DNA of 18,000 nucleotides, from contig CALWSX010000128.1 in assembly GCA_944384285.1 (NCBI GenBank), positions 1 through 18,000 on the forward strand. The letters run 5' to 3'. A program made the translations under genes and the position numbers. Source of the stretch: an uncultured Lachnospiraceae bacterium (GTDB lineage Bacteria > Bacillota > Clostridia > Lachnospirales > Anaerotignaceae). The notes beneath the pieces were generated by a model that saw only the letters and a program-made list of their open reading frames with translations, did no database searches and had not been told where the DNA came from. Positions 12,542 to 18,000 of this stretch are shown piece after piece (within the stretch, counting starts at the first letter, position 1; every line of letters begins with the position of its first letter).

Positions 12542-14329
12542 ATGTTCTATAGTGACGAATTGCTCGATGAAATAAGACTTCAAAATGATATAGTAAGTGT
12601 TGTTTCCGAATATCTTCCACTTAAACAAAAAGGCGGCTCATATTTCGGATTATGTCCATTTCATAGCGAGTCAACGCCTTCTTTTTCCGTAAATGCTGAT
12701 AAACAATTTTATTACTGTTTTGGATGCGGAGCCGGTGGTGATGTTTTTACATTTATTATGCAAATGGAAAACTGCTCATTTTTAGAAGCAATAGAAACCT
12801 TGGCTAAACGTGGTGGAGTAAAGCTTCCAGAACCTAAAAACGCAGAATTCTTTTTGGAAAAAGAAAGATTAAACAACAAATTAATAGAAATTCATAGACA
12901 AGCAGGTCTTTTTTACTACTCTGCACTACAAGATAACAAAGGGGAAATTGCCAGAAAATATTTGGAAAAAAGACAAATATCCCCTAAAATTCAAAAAAAA
13001 TTTGGACTTGGTTTTTCTGATAACAGCAGAAACTCTCTTTATCTTTATCTTAAGGATAAAGGGTTCTCCAATGACGAAATGGTTTTGTCCGGACTTATAA
13101 TGAGAGATAAAAACGGAAACGGATTTTATGATAGATTTTATAATCGTATTATGTTCCCAATTTTTGATTTAAACGGAAAACCTATTGCCTTTGGAGGAAG
13201 AATTATAAGTTCCGGTGAACCTAAATATTTAAACTCTCCGGAAACACCAATATTCAGTAAAAGCCGAAATTTATTTGGGCTTAATCTTGCAAAAAAAGAA
13301 CGACCTTCAGAAATTATCATTGTTGAAGGATACATGGATATGATTAGCCTGTATCAAGCAGGGTTTCATAACGTAGCCGCTTCTCTTGGAACTGCATTTA
13401 ATAAAGAACATGCAAATAGCATTAAAAAAGTATCTTCTAACGTTATTCTTTTATTTGATAGTGATGAAGCTGGAGAACGTGCAGTTTTAAGAGCAATACC
13501 TGTACTTATTTCTTCAGGAATTAATGTGCGTATATGCCAGGTTACTAATGCAAAAGACCCAGATGAATTTATAAAAACTTATGGTGTAAAAGAATTTGCA
13601 AAACTCATTTATAATTCTTTAGATCATATTTCTTTCCAAATAAATTGTATTAAGAAGAATTATAACTTGAATAATCCTGATCATAAAATAAAATTTACCT
13701 CCGAAGCCGCTAATCTTCTTTCTTCTGTTGAAAATACTATAGAAAGAGATGTGTTTATTAAAAATGTTTCATCTTTAACAGGAGTTTCGGAAGATGCAAT
13801 TAAAACTGAAATTAATAAAACTATATCAAGACAAGAAAAAAACTTTATGACAGAAGCTGAAAAAAAGAGACTTAAAATACGTAACGATAATATATCGTCT
13901 GCCATTAAAAAATCAAAAGGTCTTATTGAAGCTCAAAGGGATATTCTTTATATATGTGCATCATATCCCGATATTTTTAAAGAAATTAAGAAATTTTTAT
14001 CACCTTTTGAGTTTTCTGAAGATATTTATAAAAAAATGGCAACTATAATATATGAATTAAACGAAAAAGATGAAAAAATACTTCCTACAAAACTTATACA
14101 AAATTTTGATACTATAGAAGATCAAAGGCTTGCAACGGAAGTATTTGCAGTAAATATAAAATACAATAATTTAGAAGATATGGAGAAAGCTATTAACTCA
14201 GAAGTTGTACTTATTAAGCAGTCTTATATTAACTCTGTGTCTTCTTCAAGCAGCGATATAAACGAAATAAATAATCTTATTTCAGAAATATCAAAATTAA
14301 AAAATCTTGATATTAAGATAAAAAAATAA
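12542..14329 (+). CDS. dnaG: DNA primase DnaG
   Basis: The replication primase, 595 residues, a normal length. It makes RNA primers for the lagging strand and interacts with the replicative helicase. Domains: an N-terminal CHC2 zinc domain with Cys38, His41, Cys59 and Cys62; a catalytic core with the basic YDRFYNRIMFPI motif at 196-207; a Toprim fold with VEGYMD at 261-266 (Glu262) and the DSDEAG metal-binding motif at 306-311; and a C-terminal helical helicase-binding region from about 430, which is Lys/Glu-rich and poorly conserved. The ATG at 12542-12544 has AGGAG eight bases upstream. rpoD follows after 25 bases, the classic pairing. Usual upstream genes of this macromolecular synthesis operon are absent; a flavodoxin unit precedes it. 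Confidence 0.97.
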   Translation: MFYSDELLDEIRLQNDIVSVVSEYLPLKQKGGSYFGLCPFHSESTPSFSVNADKQFYYCFGCGAGGDVFTFIMQMENCSFLEAIETLAKRGGVKLPEPKNAEFFLEKERLNNKLIEIHRQAGLFYYSALQDNKGEIARKYLEKRQISPKIQKKFGLGFSDNSRNSLYLYLKDKGFSNDEMVLSGLIMRDKNGNGFYDRFYNRIMFPIFDLNGKPIAFGGRIISSGEPKYLNSPETPIFSKSRNLFGLNLAKKERPSEIIIVEGYMDMISLYQAGFHNVAASLGTAFNKEHANSIKKVSSNVILLFDSDEAGERAVLRAIPVLISSGINVRICQVTNAKDPDEFIKTYGVKEFAKLIYNSLDHISFQINCIKKNYNLNNPDHKIKFTSEAANLLSSVENTIERDVFIKNVSSLTGVSEDAIKTEINKTISRQEKNFMTEAEKKRLKIRNDNISSAIKKSKGLIEAQRDILYICASYPDIFKEIKKFLSPFEFSEDIYKKMATIIYELNEKDEKILPTKLIQNFDTIEDQRLATEVFAVNIKYNNLEDMEKAINSEVVLIKQSYINSVSSSSSDINEINNLISEISKLKNLDIKIKK

Positions 14330-14354
14330 AGAAACATTGAAAGGGAGGATTGTC

Positions 14355-15443
14355 TTGAAACCCGCAGAAGACATCACAATTATTACTAAGTTAAAAGAGC
14401 TTATTGAAATGGGCAAAAAAAGAAAAAGTGTCCTTGAATCTAAAGAAATTATTGAACACTTGGGTGATATTGAGCTTTCTCCCGAACAGATTGACAAGGT
14501 ATTTGATTATCTCGAATCACAAGGAATTGACGTATTAGGGATCATCGATGAAAGAGAAGAAGATATTGATATTGAAGCCGAAAAAATGGTTGATCTTACG
14601 CTTCCTGAAGGTGTAAACATCGATGACCCTGTACGTATGTACCTTAAAGAAATCGGGAAAGTTCCTCTTTTAACAGCCGAAGAAGAAATTGAGCTTGCTA
14701 AAAAAATGGAAACTGGCGACGAATACGCTAAGAAAAAACTTGCAGAAGCCAACTTAAGACTTGTTGTAAGTATTGCAAAAAGATATGTCGGCAGAGGTAT
14801 GCTCTTCCTTGACCTTATCCAGGAAGGAAATTTAGGTCTTATAAAAGCTGTAGAAAAATTTGACTACAGAAAAGGATATAAATTTTCTACTTATGCTACA
14901 TGGTGGATAAGACAAGCTATAACAAGAGCTATAGCAGACCAGGCAAGAACTATTCGTATTCCTGTTCATATGGTTGAAACTATTAACAAACTCATTAGAA
15001 TTTCAAGACAGCTCTTACAGGAATTAGGTCGTGAACCTACCGCAGACGAGCTTTCAAAAGAAATGCAGCTTCCTGTTGAAAAAGTTCGTGAAATTATGAA
15101 AATTGCACAGGAGCCGGTTTCTCTTGAAACACCTATAGGTGAAGAAGAAGACAGCCATTTAGGGGACTTTATTCCTGATGAAGATATTCCTGCACCTGCA
15201 GAAGCTGCCGCTTTTACACTTTTAAAAGAACAGCTTATTGAAGTTCTTGATACTCTTACTGAAAGAGAAGAAAAAGTTTTACGTCTTCGTTTTGGTCTTG
15301 ATGACGGAAAAGCTCGTACTCTTGAAGAAGTTGGAAAAGAATTTAATGTAACAAGAGAACGTATCCGTCAAATTGAAGCTAAAGCTTTAAGAAAATTAAG
15401 GCACCCAAGCAGAAGCAAAAAACTTAAAGATTACCTTGAATAA
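14355..15443 (+). CDS. rpoD: RNA polymerase primary sigma factor (SigA/RpoD)
   Basis: The housekeeping sigma factor, about 362 residues, the compact Firmicutes size. Seen in order: a short region 1.1; region 1.2 with DPVRMYLKEIGKVPLLTAEEE; region 2 with LRLVVSIAKRYVGRGM, LDLIQEGNLGLIKAVEKFD and the -10 recognition stretch FSTYATWWIRQAITRAI; region 3 with AIADQARTIRIPVHM; and region 4 with REEKVLRLRFGL and the helix-turn-helix TLEEVGKEFNVTRERIRQIE. It recognises TTGACA/TATAAT promoters such as those found across this window. The start is a TTG at 14355-14357, six bases after GGGAGG. An in-frame TTG at 14337 lies upstream of that site, and the first in-frame ATG (14409) would cut region 1.1. 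The TTG start may restrain its translation. It is co-transcribed with dnaG. Confidence 0.97.
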   Translation: MKPAEDITIITKLKELIEMGKKRKSVLESKEIIEHLGDIELSPEQIDKVFDYLESQGIDVLGIIDEREEDIDIEAEKMVDLTLPEGVNIDDPVRMYLKEIGKVPLLTAEEEIELAKKMETGDEYAKKKLAEANLRLVVSIAKRYVGRGMLFLDLIQEGNLGLIKAVEKFDYRKGYKFSTYATWWIRQAITRAIADQARTIRIPVHMVETINKLIRISRQLLQELGREPTADELSKEMQLPVEKVREIMKIAQEPVSLETPIGEEEDSHLGDFIPDEDIPAPAEAAAFTLLKEQLIEVLDTLTEREEKVLRLRFGLDDGKARTLEEVGKEFNVTRERIRQIEAKALRKLRHPSRSKKLKDYLE

Positions 15444-15448
15444 TATTT

Positions 15449-15479
15449 AGGCGTTAAAGATTTCTTTAACGCCTTTTTT
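15449..15479 (+). terminator. Intrinsic terminator of the dnaG-rpoD operon
   Basis: GGCGTTAAAG (15450-15459) pairs perfectly with CTTTAACGCC (15464-15473) around a 4-base loop, followed by a run of six T. It begins five bases after the rpoD stop and separates the operon from the methyltransferase gene. Confidence 0.95.
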
Positions 15480-15505
15480 CTATATTTTTAAATAACAGAA
15501 TTATA

Positions 15506-15534
15506 TTGCCTGTATAATACTGTTTTGATATAAT
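15506..15534 (+). promoter_or_regulatory. Promoter of the Trm11-like methyltransferase gene
   Basis: TTGCCT at 15506-15511, a 17-base spacer, and a perfect TATAAT at 15529-15534 with TG one base upstream (TGATATAAT, extended -10). The predicted start is near 15541, about 31 bases before the ATG. Confidence 0.7.
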
Positions 15535-15571
15535 TTATTCTATATTTATAAATATAATATGAGGTAAAAAA

Positions 15572-16612
15572 ATGAACAAATATGCTATTTTAGTAAATCC
15601 AGGACATAACAGAGTATACTTTGAAAGTTCAAAAAAACTTTCTATTTCCGAAATAACTCTTTCTTTCCAAAAATATAATATAAATTATCAAAATTTAATG
15701 GGAGAAATTTTAAACGGAATATATTACATAACTTTTGAATCAGATATTGATACAGAAAAAATAGAAAACTTATGTGCAAAATTATCTTTTGCCTATGCCC
15801 TTTTTGAAATTAAAGATATAAATAACGAAAAATATTTTAGACCTCTTAGTTTGATAACAAAAGGTTTTATGGACGAAAGCCTTAGCATGATTTTAAAATA
15901 TACAGGCAAAACAAATGAGCTTTTTACTCGCTTAATGATAAATATTGCCGTAAACAGTATGACCTATGAAAAAGATGATATTAAGCTTTTAGACCCTATC
16001 GCCGGAAAAGGAACAACTTTATACGAAGGTCTCATTTATGGATATGATTCTTATGGCATAGAAATATGTGATAAATCTGTAAATGAAGCTTATACATATT
16101 TTAAAAAGTACCTTGAAAAAGAAAAATATAAACACTCAACAGATACTTTAAAAATAAAAAGCTCGGATAAAAGTTTTTCAGGTAAAAAATATTCAATCCA
16201 AATTGCAAAGGATAAAGATGATTTAAAAAACAAAAATTTTAGACAATGGGAACTTGTTTATGGAAATTCAATATACGCAGATAGAGTTTATAAAAAGAAC
16301 TTTTTTGATATCATAGTTGGTGACCTCCCATACGGTGTGCAACACGGGAATATGATAAAATCAAAGCAAACATCTATTACAAGAAATCCAAAAGAACTTG
16401 TTTCTGAAGCTGCCCCTGCATGGAAAAACATATTAAACAAAGGCGGTGCTTTAGTTCTTGCTTGGAACAGCTTTTTATTATCAAGAAATGATTTTTCAAA
16501 ACTTCTTGAAAATGCTGGTTTTGAAGTTTTAAACGATGGTATTTACAAAGAATTTGAACATAGAGTAGACCAGGCTATTAAAAGAGATATTATAGTTGCT
16601 GTAAAACCTTAA
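15572..16612 (+). CDS. Trm11-like SAM-dependent methyltransferase
   Basis: A 346-residue protein of the bacterial Trm11-like family (annotated as TRM11 family SAM-dependent methyltransferase). The N-terminal half (1-115) is a divergent, probably RNA-binding domain resembling the THUMP-side region of Trm11 enzymes. The Rossmann methyltransferase domain has the SAM motif DPIAGKGTT at 141-149, the acidic strand-end IEICDKS at 163-169, and the catalytic motif IV DIIVGDLPYG at 246-255, close to the (D/N)PPY-type motif of N2-guanine tRNA methyltransferases. tRNA as substrate is inference. The ATG at 15572-15574 has GAGG seven bases upstream. It has its own promoter after the rpoD terminator. In B. 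subtilis the trmK methyltransferase gene follows sigA; this protein is a different family at that position. Confidence 0.88.
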   Translation: MNKYAILVNPGHNRVYFESSKKLSISEITLSFQKYNINYQNLMGEILNGIYYITFESDIDTEKIENLCAKLSFAYALFEIKDINNEKYFRPLSLITKGFMDESLSMILKYTGKTNELFTRLMINIAVNSMTYEKDDIKLLDPIAGKGTTLYEGLIYGYDSYGIEICDKSVNEAYTYFKKYLEKEKYKHSTDTLKIKSSDKSFSGKKYSIQIAKDKDDLKNKNFRQWELVYGNSIYADRVYKKNFFDIIVGDLPYGVQHGNMIKSKQTSITRNPKELVSEAAPAWKNILNKGGALVLAWNSFLLSRNDFSKLLENAGFEVLNDGIYKEFEHRVDQAIKRDIIVAVKP

Positions 16613-16667
16613 AAAATAACCCCCGATTTTGATAAAATTTATCATTATCGAGGGTTCATTTTTTATT
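16611..16667. terminator. Bidirectional terminator between the methyltransferase gene and rho
   Basis: AACCCCCGAT (16618-16627) pairs with ATCGAGGGTT (16647-16656) with one C/A mismatch, and an inner palindrome GATAAA/TTTATC (16631-16643) extends the stem. A T-run follows on each strand (CATTTTTTATTT on plus; TTATTTTTT on minus). The rho stop codon at 16663-16665 lies in the plus-strand T-tract. Confidence 0.88.
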
Positions 16668-18000
16668 TATCCATGGTAAGAATTTTTTCGATAAAATCCT
16701 CATTATTTTGAGTTCTAACCATATATTCTATTACCATTTCCGTAACATCATTTTGACTGTTTGAAGTAGCAAATTTTCTTAAAAGATAATTTACTTCAAG
16801 CTCTTTTTGAGTAAGTAAGAGTTCTTCTCTTCTAGTTCCAGATTTATTAACATCTATGGCAGGAAAAACTCGTCTTTCTGAAAGTCGTCTGTCAAGAACA
16901 AGCTCCATATTACCCGTTCCTTTAAACTCCTCAAATATAACTTCGTCCATTTTACTTCCTGTTTCAATAAGAGCCGTCGCAAGTATTGTAAGGCTTCCGC
17001 CATTTTCTATATTTCTTGCAGCTCCAAAGAATTTTTTAGGCATATGCAAAGCCGCAGGATCAAGTCCACCCGACAAAGTTCTTCCGCTTGGAGGAATTGT
17101 AAGATTATATGCTCTTGCAAGTCTTGTAATACTGTCAAGAAGTATAACAACATCTTTTCTTTGTTCTACAAGCCTTTTTGCTCTTTCAAGTACCATTTCT
17201 GCTACTCTTTTATGGTGTTCTGGCTGTTCGTCAAAAGTAGAATATACTATTTCAACATTTTCACCATCTATAGATCTTTGGATATCTGTAACCTCTTCAG
17301 GGCGTTCATCTATTAATAACACTATCAAAAATGTTTCTGGTTGGTTTTTTGTGATAGCATTTGCCATTTTGGTAAGAAGTACAGTTTTTCCAACTTTTGG
17401 AGGTGCAACAATCATACCTCTTTGTCCTTTTCCTATAGGTGCAACTATATCTATTATTCTTGTAGAAACCTCTGTTCTCTCTGTTTCAAGCGTAAGCTTT
17501 TCATTTGGGTATATAGGTGTAAGAAGTTCAAAATTTGGACGTCTTGATGCATAATCTGGTCTGTCACCATTAACTTCTTTAACATATAAAAGAGCATTAA
17601 ATTTTTCGTTTTCACGAGCTAAACGAATAATACCATTTACACAATCACCAGTTTTTAAATTAAATCTTCTTATTTGTGATGGAGAAATATAAATATCATC
17701 AGTTCCTGGCAAAAAGTTTCTTGCACGTAAAAAACCATAACCGTCTGCCATAACTTCAAGTATGCCTTCTCCAATTAACTCTTTTTTCTCTTCTTTTTCA
17801 CTGTCTTTTGTATTTATATTTTCAGTCATTTCAATTTGCTGAAAATTTTCTACATTTTCTATTTGACAAGTGTCATTTTCAATTTTCTCATCTAATTTAA
17901 AATTATCTAAGTCTTGCTGTGTTAATTGGTCATCAGAAACATTTGTTTTTATATCTTCATTTTTTTCTTTAAAAGCTTTGATTTTATCTATAATCTCTTG
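16663..18000 (-). CDS. rho: Transcription termination factor Rho (5' end beyond the window)
   Basis: The hexameric RNA-dependent ATPase that ends transcription. Counting from the Met at 17827-17829: cold-shock-like RNA-binding domain at about 20-90 (GILEVMADGYGFLR, DDIYISPSQIRRF), Walker A APPKVGKT at 142-149, Walker B DVVILLD at 226-232, then PPSGRTLSGGLDPAALHMPKKFFGAARN split by the Q-loop region, and EEFKGTGNMELVLDRRLSERR with the arginine finger region. The reading frame stays open upstream of that Met to position 18000 (57 more codons, no stop), and there is no ribosome binding site at the Met. The true start is therefore outside. The extra part is rich in Asp, Glu, Asn, Gln and Lys; its outermost stretch QEIIDKIKAF resembles the end of a Rho_N helix. 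Walker A has Val where most Rho proteins have Ala. Confidence 0.95.
   Translation of the reverse strand, partial: QEIIDKIKAFKEKNEDIKTNVSDDQLTQQDLDNFKLDEKIENDTCQIENVENFQQIEMTENINTKDSEKEEKKELIGEGILEVMADGYGFLRARNFLPGTDDIYISPSQIRRFNLKTGDCVNGIIRLARENEKFNALLYVKEVNGDRPDYASRRPNFELLTPIYPNEKLTLETERTEVSTRIIDIVAPIGKGQRGMIVAPPKVGKTVLLTKMANAITKNQPETFLIVLLIDERPEEVTDIQRSIDGENVEIVYSTFDEQPEHHKRVAEMVLERAKRLVEQRKDVVILLDSITRLARAYNLTIPPSGRTLSGGLDPAALHMPKKFFGAARNIENGGSLTILATALIETGSKMDEVIFEEFKGTGNMELVLDRRLSERRVFPAIDVNKSGTRREELLLTQKELEVNYLLRKFATSNSQNDVTEMVIEYMVRTQNNEDFIEKILTMDK

Noticed and set aside
15513..15518. A second TATAAT upstream of the methyltransferase gene
   Set aside because: It has no -35-like sequence 16-18 bases upstream; the TATAAT at 15529 has both a -35 and an extended -10.
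16856..17554. A 232-codon open frame on the plus strand inside rho
   Set aside because: It lies opposite the most conserved part of Rho, has serine-rich meaningless composition and no start signal.
1..18000. CRISPR array, tRNA, rRNA, insertion sequence or toxin-antitoxin pair
   Set aside because: No regularly spaced repeats, cloverleaf-like or rRNA-like stretches, transposase motifs or paired small toxin genes were seen on either strand.

Overview
The window is AT-rich (roughly 30% GC by eye) chromosomal DNA. It fits a low-GC member of the Firmicutes, most likely class Clostridia. The evidence is the gene order (asp23-nusB-xseA-xseB-ispA-tlyA-nadK-argR and dnaG-rpoD), strong AGGAGG-type ribosome binding sites, U-tailed hairpin terminators, and typically clostridial families: a 'SPSTQ'-type amidase, a Trm11-like methyltransferase, a COG2509-like flavoprotein and a clostridial flavodoxin. 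Genus and species cannot be assigned. No phage, insertion sequence, CRISPR array, tRNA or rRNA was seen, so this reads as core genome with a short accessory middle.

Positions 1-5230 (minus strand) hold one long housekeeping operon. It runs from an extended -10 promoter near 5207 through Asp23/Gls24, nusB, xseA, xseB, ispA, tlyA, nadK and into argR, which leaves the window at position 1. The xse and ispA genes overlap by 11 bases at each junction. Compared with Bacillus subtilis, folD and dxs are missing from the run and nadK is inserted. A GC-rich inverted repeat with a T-run lies between asp23 and nusB and may be an attenuator.

Positions 5231-12347 are a mosaic of short independent units, each with its own promoter and terminator: an EamA-type permease, a small membrane-anchored protein of unknown function (minus), a cysteine-containing FAD oxidoreductase behind a leader of about 108 nt, a MarR regulator with a MATE exporter, an XRE-type regulator, a zinc amidase-like protein (minus), and a flavodoxin. 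The MarR/MATE pair has a palindrome over its likely transcription start. The divergent amidase and flavodoxin genes carry identical 20-base initiation regions in inverted orientation.

Positions 12348-16612 hold dnaG-rpoD (primase and primary sigma factor, replication and transcription initiation), then a Trm11-like methyltransferase with its own promoter. Upstream of dnaG lies a full match to the sigma-H promoter consensus, with a perfect TGTCGAA Spo0A box over its -10 element. Positions 16663-18000 hold rho on the minus strand. It continues past the window edge through an acidic, Asn/Glu/Lys-rich N-terminal segment.

No new multi-gene system is evident. The most interesting signals are regulatory (sigma-H/Spo0A-like site, MarR operator, structured leader, attenuator) and a change at the most conserved DNA-contact motif of ArgR. 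Several start codons were placed downstream of the longest open frame because the Shine-Dalgarno sequence falls inside the longer version.
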